Assembly (NCBI GenBank): GCA_028095005.1
Contig: CM051459.1
Coordinates: forward strand, 278,213,229 to 278,277,228
Direction: 5' to 3'
Length of the DNA stretch: 64,000 nucleotides
Origin: Rhynchospora pubera
Taxonomy: Eukaryota > Streptophyta > Magnoliopsida > Poales > Cyperaceae
Part shown: positions 9,172 through 22,300 of the stretch, in pieces
Numbering within the stretch: the first letter of the stretch is position 1
Layout: each line of letters begins with the position of its first letter
Program-made: the position numbers and the translations under genes
The notes under the pieces: model-generated
What the model was told of the DNA's origin: nothing
Seen by the model: only the letters and a program-made list of their open reading frames with translations
The model's database searches: none

Positions 9172-12100
9172 TCAAACACTGTTCTTCGGCTCGTCATCTC
9201 TTTTTCTAATCTCCAGCGGCTTGTATGTGTAGTACTTTGCACAAACCAAGTAATACATTAAATTTAACCCTTCGAGAAGTGTGATGAGCCAGTAGAAATT
9301 CTCGAGCTTGCCTTTATTGAGGTTATTTGGCAACCAATTGGAGCCATTGGGCCCGGCACTGTACTTGTGCACAAGCGATACAAGCATGGTGCTAACATAG
9401 CTCCCTGCTGAGATTGACATCCAGAAAAGTGCAGTGGAAGTGCTTCTCATGCTCTCTGGTGCTTGGTCATACATAAACTCTAGATGGCCTATCGATGTGA
9501 ATGCCTCCGCAATACCTAGGATAACATTTATATATATCAGATATCCACACTATTTTTCAATTGAAAAATAAACAAAAATGGGTAGACTCAATTGAGTTGT
9601 AAAAGGACATATTATAATATCTGCTGTTCGCAGTTTGGTCTTTGCTTCTGTTAATTCTCATATAACAACGGAATAAAATGGCATAATTATCCTAAGATAA
9701 CAACTGACATCATTTACAACGTGGAACTTAATTTCTTGTAATTCTGTAACTCTGCTGTTGTTGCAACACAGAAGGGAGCTTTCTATGTTTCCTTCAGAAG
9801 TTCTCCTTTTGCAAAATTTTCCTGTAGTTATTGTCTTTATACTTTTGAATTCATACAACTAATTGAAGCATGCAACAGAAAGAACAAGTGAGTCCTGGCC
9901 TTACCATGTAGTGCATACTGTGGCACAAGCCAGAACACAGACATTGGCACAGTGACACTTGGCGAGTCTAGCAGGCCTGCTTGTGCTGCCACATGCTTTC
10001 TTCTTGCCTCAACAATTGCGGCTGTCATTATGGCTAGGGTCGTAATCCCAAAGCCTATCCCCATCCTCTGCAGAAATGTTAGTCCCCTATCTAACCCTGT
10101 AAATCTCCTTGCAAAAGGAACTAACAGGCGATCATAAAAGGAGATAGCGAGAACCATGGAAAGATAGGTAAAGACAGTCATAGAACCAGGTGGTATTTGG
10201 AAGGTTGAATGTGGAGATAGATGACGGTCCATGGTGCGTGCCTGTTGGAGGTAGAAGGTGCCTTGTTGGGCTGATGCAGTGATGACAAGGATGCCAGCAG
10301 CCCAAATTGGGCCCATCCGGATCACTGACTTGAGCTCTTCAACTCGGTGCACTGTGCTCAGTCTCCATGGGTTTGGTGCTGAGTAGTTGTCGGATTCAGT
10401 TATGATGGCTGCTCTGTCAAAGAAGCTGTACATAGAAATCATATATAAATAGTTTAGTGCACTTGAGTATAAAGTAGTTAAATGACCAAAAAAAAAAAGT
10501 ATTGACTTCAGCATTATAATGATTGTGTCCCAGATTTTAGTTCAATAATGTTCCCTGCTTTTCAGTTTTGTTAGGTAATGGTTGGGTATTTGATCAATAT
10601 GCTGATATGGCTGTCAGGATGCTCCATTCTTGGGTTCAGTCAGTATTGGGTTTGAGTCACTTCAGGCTATTGTATAATTAAAAATTAGATTCAATACTTT
10701 CTTGGAAGGTCCAAGCTCGTCGGTCAGATGCTTGTATTGGTAATGACTATTTTATATCTGTTCTGACATGTTTTATCCTTGTATTTAAGTGTTGTAATTA
10801 TACATATGCACTTATATGCATATATTGACTAATAATCAGATGCCCTTTAAAAGGAAAATGGCCCCTCAAATCTAATTTCGCGTACTTTATGCACATCCAT
10901 GGTAAATTATGAATTTATGAGTTTGTGTTTATTATATTCTTTGTTCTTATATTATCTTATTATGATGGTGGCCCATTTTGTCTTGTAGGTTTAATTAATC
11001 CTGGATGGCCTGCTAATGATAGCTATCAATCAACAAACTTTCATTTATTTGGAATAAGACAAATCTGTGGTCTTAAAGTAACATCTATTGTCTGCACCCG
11101 CACCCTCTCAAATCAGGTATAGTACCCTAAAGTGTACACTTCAGTACCATGAACTAGTCAAAGAATTGGTTCTTATTCTAGCAGAATATACTTAATGAAA
11201 TGCAAATAGTTGGAGTACTGAAAGACTCAGGATTATCACCAAATACCCCCACCTGACATGAACTGCTAAAGCAGAAGCCTCATAACTGGTAATTACCCAA
11301 ATTATAATATTTATGTTTATATATTTTTCCTGGATTGGGTTTCATTCCTGTAGTAGGCCGCTTGTCTATTATTCCTAAAAATATATAATAAATAATAGAT
11401 TATTTCTTCTGCGTGACATTTTCTGTGCCTAACCAGAGAAAGGGATTTAGATTTTGAACCATTTATTTTTTTGCCAATGACGAAGGATTTGAATTTTCAG
11501 CATGAACCTCAGCAACAAACAATGGCCGTATATTTTAGGGTGGAAATAAATATGGCTCAGGCCTCAGGGGTTGCAATCAATAATCGCATTAAATGGTTCT
11601 CAGAAGGCCTTTTAAGATCTCGGCTGGATGCAATTTGGTTCTTTTTAGGGTATCACTTCTAGTCAATTTTGGATGCATTCACCAATGAAAAAGGACACGG
11701 AGTCACGTGTAATGACTAATAATGGTTTCACAAGCGATCATGGATTCTCTACATATACCATAGAATATCCTACGGTACAAGGGGATACATCAAAGCTGCA
11801 TGCCAGCTCAGAAACAAGCTCCTTTTGGTCTGTGTGATGTACTGATGTTGGAACTGTGTTCTTTCCTGTTTTGTTTGTGTTGGTTTTAACCCGGAATGAT
11901 CAGACACTACGTGTTCACCTTTGTTTTTGTTTTTCTAGTGCAGTTTACAGGAATATCTGGGGTGTGTTTGGATGCAACGGAATAAGCCGTGAATAGGAAA
12001 TAAGAATAAGAAATTTCGATTTGCGTGCTTATTCATATTCCTTATTCTTATACCATGGTTTTGTTAGCATAGGAATAAGGGCTCAAATTCCTTATTCTTA

Positions 12101-15100
12101 TGTTATTTGGATTGCACAAGAATAAGAATAAGCACGCAAACCGAAATTCTTTATTCCTATTCTCTATTCCCGGCCTATCCAAACACACCATATGAATTAC
12201 CAGAAAGAATAAAACAATTTGAACAGCAGTTTCCTGTATGTCAGTATGAGATTTGGTTTTGAGCTGAGGTCGTTCTTAATGGGTGCGTTTGGATAGATGT
12301 GGGAAGAAGGGAAGAAGTGGGAAGAAGTATTGGGAAGTGTGTAACTTTGTGAAGAGTTTGGATTGTTTATAATTTTTTTTCTTCTTTTTCTTTCTTCTTC
12401 TTCTTTCTTTCAACGATCCAATTGCACCCAATAATCGGCAACTATGTGATATAAGTCTCTGTTTTTTTTTTCAATCGTTTTGTTATCTTTTTCATATACG
12501 ACGTCTAATTTAGATTATAATAATACTATCTCTTTATTTTACAATTATGAGATACGTGCTTGGCATATTTTGAAAGTTCATTTGTGCGAAATATTAAAGT
12601 TTAAGAATTTTTTTTAAAGCAAAAATGAGGCTCTAAGTCCCCATCTTATATTAAGATAAAAGTATAATTTAGCAAGGCGCTAAAGTTACAAAAACATAAT
12701 TAAAAAAGTAACATAAATAAGAAATAAGCAAGTTTAAGAATCTTATTGATGAAATGTCATAAAAATTGACTGCACATATATAGGGGTCATAAATTTTACT
12801 TGTTCCAAACTGCAATACAATCTCTCGGAGGGCGAGAAAAAACTAGATCGGTATAGGGACTTTCTAGACATCAAGTAACATGATTTATAGCATTTAGGTG
12901 TCACAAGTGATCTATGGTTCTAAGCATCATGATAGGAAACAACGGAGGCCAACACTAGACACCTAATTCCCTTGTTCATTTAGATATTGATGGAAATGGC
13001 TGCTAATAGTGGAAAACGGTTGTCCTGTTGGCCTTTACTCCATCAATGCTTTCAAATCATTTCATATTACATCACTATCCTTTCCCCGCCTTGTCTTTTG
13101 GTTGGTTAGTCATGTGAGCCACGAAATTCCAAATCACATTTACCTCAAAAATTAAGAGATTTTGATGAGAGAAGAGAAACTGTTGTGAAGATTATAGTAA
13201 AAATAACCCAGTTTGGAAAGGTTATAAACTGTTGTGAACATTATAAACTTTGATGATTGCATCAAGCTTTTTTATATGCTTTTCCTGCATAAAATAAGCA
13301 TTCCGATGTCTCATACGATCTTGTCGTGAGATTGTGGCTTCAGCTGCCGTCATCGATCGATGTTAAGAGGAAAAAGAAAGGTTTAACGATAACATTTTTT
13401 ATGGCAAACTTTGGAATGACATAACCCGAACTAGTGATTAATTGATTTTGTTTTTCTGTACAACTGATGCATTCACATATATACAACATTAAATCATACA
13501 ACTTTATACAATAACATCATACAATTAATATTTGTATAATTTTATAGTTTGTTTATTTTATAACTTCTGGATTGATTTTGTTTGAAATGAATTCAAAATT
13601 TACAAATATTTCATATGGAAGCGTGAACGAAGAAATAAAAATTATTAATCTCAATTTTCCACTTGAATTCTGTACTTCAAAATATTGGCAAGGAAGAATG
13701 CCATATTAATTTATATTTGAACTTTAAAATATTTGGTAAAAACAGATATTCTAGCACTTCATATGTTTTAGAGTTATAACCTTTCTCTGTAGAGAGAAGG
13801 CTGCTAGAATGCGGTCTTCAACCCTAGCTAGTGGGTCTATACTTCATAAATGCTCTTAATTAATCAGCACTATAGCTTAGTCTATAGGCCGTTTGGATGA
13901 TATGAGAATAAAGAATGAATAAGAATTTTAGGAAGAAAACATTCGGAAAAGTGTTATTCCGGAAATAAGAAATGTTGTTTGGATGGTGAGTTAGAAATAA
14001 GCAAAGTAATATTAATTTAAATAAATTATTAAAAATTATTATTTTAATATTAAATAAAGTACTAATTAAAGAGCATACAAAATTTAATTTAGCTATTAGT
14101 ATTTAGTTAATTTTGTTGAAATTATGTATATATAATTGTTGTAAGAAGTTATTTCTAGAAAGAAGCTATTTCTAGGAAGAAACCATTTTTCTTCTTATTG
14201 CTAACTTGTTTAGATGCTTAGTAAGAAGCTATTTCTAAAAAAAAAATTATTCTTTCTTATTCTCACACCATCCAAACGGCCCAATATTATATCACTATCC
14301 TAGTCCCATCACCTTTGTGACTTTGTCTTTGGTCAGTCAAGTGATAGATCAATTCCATTCTAAATCCTATCTACCTCTACTTCATAGAGTCTATTATAAG
14401 ACAAAATAATAAAATATATAGACTATTAGCAAGATTATAGCAATGTGCTATAATACTATATACATGTCCAGCAGAGTTTCCAAACATCATTTACCACTTA
14501 AAATTCGATGATTGTCAAACATTTTGCTATTCACGCCATGAACTGATGCTTCTATTGACTAACTGTATAAAGAATCTCACCATAGAGGTCTCAGGTTTGC
14601 ATTAGTATTATATCTCGAATAAGACGTGTTTAGGATATATATGTGAGATCGATTTTAATAAATACGCAGTATGCAATGCTGTATATAATATATGAGATTG
14701 ATTTTAGTAAAGTCTAAGTATGCAATTTACTGCAATGTATAGTTCATATTTCCTGATAATTTCTGCCTCAGATTAGTCTTTCTAGCATTAGCACAAAAAG
14801 CAGCCAAAATAAAAAAGCAGACCCAAAAAAATAAATAAATAAATGGAAGACCATACCTTAGTTGATTGGTGTGAACTAGCTTTCCATATATCGAAATTTT
14901 CTCATCCATCTCATCATTTTCATAGAGATTCTTAGGATCTGAAACCATTGGTATGTTTCTCTTTTTGATTGCCGCCACCACCACTTGCACCAGTCTAGTG
15001 AACGGACTTCCAGACGGTTCCAGCTGCCGGTACATAGGATACCCCAACACAAATGCGGCAACCGACACTGCCATGGCTACAGTAGGGATCCCCAATCCCC

Positions 15101-15993
15101 ATCCCCACCCCACATTGTCTTGCACATACACCACGGCTGTCACAGCTAGTAGCATCGACACACCCATGCAGAAATAGTACCAGTTGAAGAAACTCCATGT
15201 CTTGGTTTTCTCCTTTGGGTCATTTTCATCGAACTGCTCTGCGCCGAAGGCAACAATGCATGGCCGGTAACCACCTGCCCCTAGTGCATTTACAAAGAGC
15301 GAGGTGTATAAAATTGCTAGCTGCCATGGCAAGGCCTCTTTGCAATCCGAACCATTTGGGGTGCATGGTGGAGGCCTGAAGGGTCGAATGGATGCCGACA
15401 GTGTCAAGATAGTCATCCCCTGAATTGTAAAGTTTTGTAACAATTTGTAATTAATAACAGCACCTCGTTTAATTGTTATACGTTGACCAAACTTTTGCAA
15501 GATGATCAATAAATAGCTAATTATCAAAAATTGAAATTTTAAGATAATATTTTACAGTTTAACTGCTAACGGCAAATCATGTATTGGTAAACAAAAAATT
15601 ACAATTTGGTAGAATATTGACGCGCCAGTGATCGTCCAAAACCGACCGATGTAGGAATCTGCAAGGAATGCACCAAGAAGCAGTGTCAAACTCGCAGTTC
15701 CATTGAAGTTAGTTAAAGTATTGGCTGCTTTAGCCAACGGCATGTGAAGCTGCTGGGTCAGGTATGAGAGCATGTTAGTAGAAAATCCAACGACTGCGAG
15801 CTTTTCTGCAACCTCATTCGCTGCAAAGATACAATCACACAACACAAGATTAACATAGCAAACATGTCAAATGTAATTTTTTAAAGTTTTTTGACACTAT
15901 TAATCTCGTACCAAAGATGAAAGGCATTGTTTTGAGGCCTCCTTTTCTTTTCTCCTCTCTGGCAATAGCATGACTTTCTTTCTTTTCTTCCAT
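9172..15993 (-). CDS. NPF3.1: NPF3.1-like nitrate/nitrite/gibberellin transporter (five exons)
   Basis: Exons in transcript order are 15993-15912, 15820-15603, 15419-14857, 10425-9905 and 9515-9172. All junctions are GT-AG and in phase, giving 575 residues. This is a proton-coupled carrier of the NPF (NRT1/PTR) family with about 12 membrane spans. Membrane span 1 has the ExxEK proton-coupling motif (NEVAEKLAVVG, residues 29-39). NPF3-type stretches include GGLKTMPFIFANE, AKAANTLTNFNGTASLT, GRFWTITGASIFYQI, CIVAFGAEQFDENDP, NWYYFCMG and YDQAPESMRST. The Arabidopsis relative is linked to nitrite/nitrate and gibberellin transport. The exact substrate here is inferred. Intron 3 is 4431 bp and full of repeats, while the other introns are short (91-389 bp). 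Confidence 0.92.
10426..11958 (-). other. NPF intron 3, 3' part
   Basis: This AT-rich intron sequence next to exon 4 has no gene. Short frames on both strands lack any domain or splice support. No element ends were recognised. Confidence 0.5.
11959..12193. mobile_element. MITE with long inverted termini in NPF intron 3
   Basis: The ends GGTGTGTTTGGAT and ATCCAAACACACC are inverted repeats. The inner arms AATAAGAATAAG...GATTTGCGTGCTTATTC and GAATAAGCACGCAAACCGAAATTC extend the complementarity over about 60 bases with mismatches. Length is about 235 bp with no coding capacity. No clean TSD was found, so the superfamily is not assigned. Confidence 0.65.
12283..12440. repeat. Dispersed repeat fragment shared with 37.7 kb
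   Basis: It starts GTGCGTTTGGATAG. Within it, 43 bases at 12331-12373 are identical to the reverse complement of 37704-37746. Both copies sit in sequences that begin with a GTTTGGAT-type end. This marks a repeat family, probably a MITE, with one copy in the NPF intron. The ends are not defined. Confidence 0.5.
12609..12729 (-). mobile_element. Short LINE (or SINE) 3' fragment with TSD
   Basis: A 121-bp insert is bounded by a perfect 12-bp repeat AAGTTTAAGAAT (12597-12608 and 12730-12741). On the minus strand it ends in an A run (8 T on the plus strand) after GAGCCTCATTTTTGCTTT, like a retroposon 3' tail. No tRNA-like boxes are evident, so a severely 5'-truncated LINE is the likelier origin. 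It lies inside NPF intron 3. Confidence 0.65.
12742..13886 (-). other. NPF intron 3, middle part
   Basis: AT-rich intron sequence without recognisable coding sequence or element ends. Confidence 0.5.
13887..14282. mobile_element. MITE with GGCCGTTTGGATG ends in NPF intron 3
   Basis: The left end GGCCGTTTGGATGATATGAG is the near-perfect inverse of the right end CTCACACCATCCAAACGGCC, and the complementarity continues into GAATAA/TTATTC. It is about 396 bp long, AT-rich and without coding capacity. The flanking trinucleotides do not match cleanly, so PIF/Harbinger or another superfamily is not settled. Confidence 0.65.
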
Positions 15994-16040
15994 TTTCTGA
16001 GATGTTCTCTCCTATGGTTCTAAACCCTTCCCAAGGGATG

Positions 16041-16054
16041 TTGTATTTATATAG
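16041..16054 (-). promoter_or_regulatory. TATA box of the NPF gene
   Basis: On the minus strand the sequence CTATATAAATACAA is a good plant TATA box, about 50-60 bp upstream of the NPF ATG (15993). This implies a short 5' leader of roughly 20-30 bases. Confidence 0.55.
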
Positions 16055-18705
16055 AGAGAAATAAAGGGACGCTCTTATCTCCTTCAGTGTTTGTTCAATG
16101 ATTTCTAGTTTTGTTACACATAACAGAGACTTGGTGGTCATACATAGGAAGAAAAGTCACAAGAAGTGGGTTATAACAGTATGATGTTTATCTTATCCTA
16201 TGTGTACACTTAATTAGCAAGGGGCCCAAAGTACAGTAATTCTAGTGAGCACGTACAACAAATTCGAGAAAGAATTCGCATGTTTTGAAATATGTTTTAT
16301 TAAAAAAAAATGTGATTTATTTATTTATTAATTTTCTGCAGCACAGAGTTGTGAGTCGTGTTTATCACAAAGGAATCCAATTATTGGAGTTTTGTCCATG
16401 CTGGGAATGAATGAAATATATTACTTTTAAAAATGTCACAAAATAATATATTTCTCTTGTTTCGCTCCAAATTTTTTGTTTTCATAATAAATGAGTGGTA
16501 CCTACCGTAGAGCTAACTTTTCGTCCCGTATCAGAGAAGTTTATTTTGTTTTGTATACTTTTGCATGATTGGCAGCCTTTCCTGGTAAAGGAAGATAGAG
16601 AGAACAAAGAGATTCAGTGGAAAGGAACTAGTCATGTGCAAACTTTGCCTTGCTTGTATATGTGAATAGTACTGATTTGTTAACTAGCTATTGCTGGTCG
16701 ATTCTATGGAAGGGCATGACAAGGAGAAAAAGCCAAACAATTAAAATTTAGTTTTTTTTCCTTTTTTTTTTATGGACTTACTGAGATTTCCCATAATTGG
16801 GGTTGAGGAGCAACTGCTGTAAAGTTCTTTTTGTAACTTGTAAGACTAAGCGACTGATCAAGATTAGTTTTTAATACAACAAAGAAAAAAGATCATATGA
16901 TATCAATAAATGTTTATTGTCCAATTCAAAAGAAGCATGTGGGGATCACGACCAAGAATATATTTTTAATTTAATGCAAATCGAGTAGATGGTTATTGAA
17001 AGAATGAAAGTATTATATTGAGCATTAGTCCGTTAATGCGCTAAGCTTTGAGTTCAAACTGAGACCTTCCATCAAAATTTGGAATATACTAATTAAATAA
17101 AAGGGGCGACATATGGCTCATTTTATGAGCATTTTCTTGGAATTAGAATTAAAAATCTACCAAAAAAATTCATATAATTCTTTGTTGCACAATAAATGTG
17201 GCCAATGAAAATTCCGAAATGTAATGTCCACTCAACTTGCATCCGTAAATGAGGCCTCAGGTGTCATGATCGAATACCAAAACTTTCTGTGATCGTCATG
17301 AGATAATGCCTTTACGTACATGTCTGTCAAAAGTTTACAAATACTTGTGCAGAAAAAGATATTTCACAAGACACGCAAGGTGCTTCAAAGCTACTCTACC
17401 TATATAAACAGGCTCTCTGGATTGAGTTCTTTAACTAAAATTCAAAATTAAATATGGCAGAATGTCATTGGTCTTCGATACTAATTTGGGCCTAAATTTG
17501 TAAGTATCTTATGTGAACATTGTGTGGGTCGCTTGTTCGGACATTTTGAAGTAGTGAATAGAACCGTTATTATGGAAACTGTACTGTAATGTTAGTTGTA
17601 AAACCATAATCAATGGATGGTGTAGAGGGTTCTTGAGCTGATTATATGCCATCAATGAGATAGACCTTGAAAGGTAACAGAGACTGCTTGGGCTGACTGT
17701 GTACTAGAGAGACCTGGAAGAGATTATAAAGAAGATTCAACCGGGGATGGATGGTTTAATTAATGACATTCTAAAGAGCAAATGGAAGAAAGAATTAGAG
17801 AATTCTTTATTTTGTGAAATATGTTCTCAATTTTTAGCTTTAAGAGATCCCCAGCTAATTGCATTGATAATTGGTCCTTTTATCTGAGAAAATTTAATTG
17901 TGCAATGCAGTGAAAATGAACATAATTATATGGGCAAATTGAAGATTAAAATTGAATTGCCGCAGAACAAAGTTCATCTTATGCTTGGGACCTCAGGCTA
18001 TATGGAGCTCGACATGTCCAGAGATTGATTTTTGACAGATGAAAATTGAATCTGCCATGAGGTTGGAGCATTGACAAAACAATGTTGTTGATAACAAAGG
18101 CGGACAGTAAAATGAGGGATTTTTCATTTAAACTGAAAGGGGGGGGGGGGGGGGGGGGAGAGACAAGAAGAGGCAAAAACGTTCACTCTTCCAATTTTGT
18201 TTCCATTTTTGTTTAAGATACTGGGTCCATTTTATAGTTAGTTTGAACTATATTTGCTGACATTAATGTGCAATTTTGGAGTTCAAAATTCAAATGTATC
18301 TATCTAGTTGTGAAAGTCCGCATCAGTTTGGTCAATTTGTAGCACTTACAATCGTTTGTTGGTCTTCCGGTGAGCTCATTGATTTTGCTGATACCACCGG
18401 GACCAGCCTATACAGTAGAACAATAGCAATTATCTCCACACCTCCAGTTGATTTTAAAAGACTAGTTCCTGAGCTGGTCGACCGTCCAGTCAGCCCATTG
18501 ATTTTGCAAGTTTTTTTTTTTAAGAGAACTAGGCAGCGGCTACCAAGTTGATTTTGCAAGTTTCTGAGTTGATTTTAAAAGATTGGTCGTTGTTAGGTAT
18601 CAAATGCTTGTTCACGCTTTTTGCCTGTTATGTTATAGATAATGGAACCATTCCTAAACAAAGCATTCAACAATCTGCTAGACAGCATTAGCAGTACCAT
18701 AACAG
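16055..18705. other. NPF upstream region and spacer
   Basis: About 2.6 kb of AT-rich sequence lies between the NPF promoter and the 3' side of RAD23. It holds a 20-base poly(G) run at 18139-18158 and no gene. Short frames at 17979-18176 and 18276-18559 have no domain and overlap each other on opposite strands. Confidence 0.5.
18139..18158 (+). repeat. 20-base poly(G) tract
   Basis: An uninterrupted run of 20 G residues is followed by GAGA. Such a run is rare in AT-rich plant spacer, is prone to slippage and could form a quadruplex. Its length may also be a sequencing artefact. Confidence 0.85.
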
Positions 18706-18884
18706 CGCTATTTAGTTCAGACAAACGTTATTCTTTGGTGCAATATAGCATAAAAGCAATCAGAACAACCAAAGCACTTATTTATAAATTGTCGCTATTT
18801 ACTAAGTTCAGACAAACGTTATTCTTTGGTGCAATATAGCATAAAAGCCATCAGAACAAACCAAAGCACTTACTTATAAATTGT
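18706..18884. repeat. Two-copy ~90-bp tandem duplication
   Basis: Unit 1 (18706-18792) and unit 2 (18792-18884) share the order CGCTATTTA, TTCAGACAAACGTTATTC, GGTGCAATATAGCATAAAAG, CAGAACAA, CCAAAGCACTTA and TATAAATTGT, with a few substitutions and small indels. It lies downstream of the RAD23 stop codon. No coding function is apparent. Confidence 0.85.
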
Positions 18885-19379
18885 AACAACCACATTGCGC
18901 ACAACATACTTGTTTTTGAAAAGTAAACCACAGAATTGTGTCGTTGCATTTGTGCAGCAAATTTATGCTACAATTAACCAAAGAATAAGAACTGAAGCTG
19001 GAAAACCTTTGTCTAAAGTTGACTTCTTTGTTAGATCAAAGCCTACTTTAAACATGCAAAACGTAGACCAGCTCAAAAACCAACTTTGCAGAGGTTAACA
19101 TGTCCAGACAGGATTACATTCTGATGACAGATGATGCATCTTTACAGACAATTACAGACGCCATTATAGATGATCCAATATTTACTAAAAACCCGACTCC
19201 AAACAGCAACTGTTGACTCCCAAAAAAGAGATGCTAAAGACAGATATAACAAACCCGTTGATGTTTTCTGACAGATCCCTACCTAAGACACAGAAAAGGT
19301 TATTCCAACATCAAGAAGAGTATCCACGTTTCAGCTTTCGCACCATCCGATCCAAACGCTCCTTTCTTTTCTAAATTCA
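18885..19379 (-). other. RAD23 3' flank
   Basis: About 500 bp beyond the RAD23 stop codon, probably including its 3' UTR. No separate gene is seen. Confidence 0.4.
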
Positions 19380-22300
19380 TCATTGCTCTTCAAATTCATG
19401 CATATGGTCTAACAGATAGTTGGCAGCAAGCTCCTCATTTTTGTTGCATGCAAAAAATACCTCCAGTACAAGCGCTCTGTCAAAGCCCATTGCTTCAAGC
19501 TGCACAATTTTTCAACATGTTATAATATTATTGTAAGTTCAAAGTAACATAAATTATGTGCCAGGCTTACTACTGCCAGTGTATGATTGTGTTAAATATT
19601 AAGTGGCTGAACAATATCAAGTTAAATATATCCACTCAACAGGTAGGTTGATTGAACCTTGTATAAACAAGTAGACTATAAAAAGAGTAATAAAACCTCC
19701 CTACTTCCATATTCTCGTAAATAAGCTTCCAGTATTGTATAACTTCAAGATACAATGTCTATATTTCAAAAGTAACTATCATTCCTCTTCTCTAGTTCCC
19801 TTTACCCCATGTAACCATTTTAAACCCATGCGGTAATCAAAACAATGTAGAAGTAACATACTCGCTCAATGGATTCTTGCTCCTCTGGAGTAACCTGAAT
19901 GGTCTGCGGCATTGCACCAGGCATTGCACCAGCCAGCTGGCCTAGCAAGTTCCTATTTCATGTTGCAATCAAGAAATAATAAGATCTACTAACAACAACC
20001 TAAAGCTGCATATTGTTCCCTAAATTTTCTTGCCTTTTCAAACTGGTCCATTTCTAAACTCTCCTGCATTATTAACACTGGTCCTTACACTAATTTTCAA
20101 AGTGGCATGCTTCAGGAATTTCTTTACCCTATCATTAAGCAAGTAAAATGCAGAGAACAATTGCTGGAATTTGGCAGATAACATAGTGGTCACTCATGTC
20201 AATGGTACTGTTTTACATTGAATTAATGAACTGCTACACATCCGGGGCTCATAGAAAATCTAGCCAAAGAACCTAATGATAATTCATTTTGAACAGCCAC
20301 CTATACAATAGGGTCAAAACATATACAAGAAATGTGACATAAAAAGGAACACAAGAGGAGAAGGGGGGGAAAAAAATAGTAACCAACTTTATCAAGCGCA
20401 ACTTAAGAAGAAAAAGTAAAGGAAAAGGATGCTCACTCTCCGCCTTCTGGGTTTGATTCATTAACTAGACGAAGAAACTCTGCTTGGTTTTCTTGGATAA
20501 GACGTAGTATCTGTGGATTCTGCTTGCCAAGCTCTTGAAGCATTGGCTGTTTCAAATTAACACCACTTTCAAAACAAGTCATACAAACTAAAGTATAAAA
20601 ATAAACAATTAAAAATTGAATTGAGGAGAAGAAAAAACAGCAGATAAATAGACCTGAAGGATCTGGGGGTTCGCCTGAACCAAAGAGAGCAAGGCTCGGA
20701 ACTAATAAAGGGAAAAATAAAATATGAGACTAGTTAGTGCAATGGCTAATAGAGTAGAAACTGCTACACAAATAATTAGTAACTAGGGTGTAACCATTCT
20801 TAGGGGGGTTTTTTTTTTCCCACTTGTGTTCATTTTTGAACTTGTTCTGCTGATTATTGGATTGATCTGAAATTGCAAATCTTTAGAAAATGGTAAACTG
20901 AACTAATGAAAATACCTGAGGGCTATTACGCAACATGTCAAGACTGCCTGCACCACCACCAGCTCCACCGGTTGGGAGACCCTATTGAACAAAAAAAAAA
21001 AAAAAATTGTGAAACATTAAGACATTGATCTACATGATAACTTAGTATCATATGTGATAAGTCAATATGCATGGCTTGCATGCAGATTCTATGAACTACT
21101 CCACATACAGTACTAGCATGTAAAAATCTGCTAAAACCCCTTACTAGGTCTTGTATTCAATACACAACAGCAACAAAATAATATCTTGATGAAAAAAAAA
21201 GAAAAAAAAAAGAGAAAGAAAGAGAGAACAAGCATTTATAAGTAAACTCATTGACGTTACCTGAGGGAAAAGGTCAAGGGGATTAGCATTGGGTCCAGAA
21301 GGAGGGACAGCAGGCTGAACAGTTGGTTGTGCAGCTGCCTGAGCATTAGCAGCAGGTTGGCCAGTACCAGCTTGTGGTGCTCGAGCCACTGGAGGTGGCT
21401 CTACATTTTCAGGGATACCCTATTGAAAGTTGAAACAATGAAGAGCAACCAAAAGATCAATGATGCTGTATACAATGAATATTGTAAAACTACTGCCACA
21501 AAAAAAAAAGATTACAATTTTGCACCTGCACAACAGGTTCAAGATAAAAAAAATAAACAAAATGAAAAAAAAAACAACTTACAGAGTAGAGATATTCAAC
21601 AGCTCTCTCAGGGTTGTTATAAGCAGCACGTAAAGCACGAATAACCATATCCCTATCCCAAGTGCCGCCTCCCATGTCAAGGATCTGTTGTACTGTCTGC
21701 TCCAGACCACTTCCTGACACAAGATTTGAAGCAGCCTGCCCATACACATCGGTGCTGTTTCAAAGGACATGAAGATACGTAAGCACAAGTCTCAGACCAC
21801 CCAACCCGAAAAGGAGTTGTATGTTTGCAAATTACACATCACATAACTTGCATTCAACATTATCACATTAACAACAGAGTTAACTTTTTTGAGATATTTG
21901 AATAAAGTTAAAAGATTCTAGACAACTGTTATAAACAATGGAATTTGTGCAATCATTCTTCTAATTGTCACAAGAAAATTTCCAATAACACTAAGCTAAG
22001 CTAAAGCGACAAAAAGGAGAACATTTATATGTACTGGTTCCTAAAATAAAAAAAAGAAAAATAAATATCAGTTTATTCCAGATAAAAAGGTCAGGCATTT
22101 TACCATACTCGAATTTTTTTCAATAGATAGGTCCTATTCGCATATAAAATGAAAGATACAAGTAATTCATAGCATAAGTATGAGATCTTGTTTGCAATTT
22201 GTGTGTAGCAAAATTTGAGGGTGTAACTTGGAAAGGAAAAAAAATTAAGGAGAACATAAAAAAAAATGTTTTGAATAATTGATGAAAAAAGTAAATTCAA

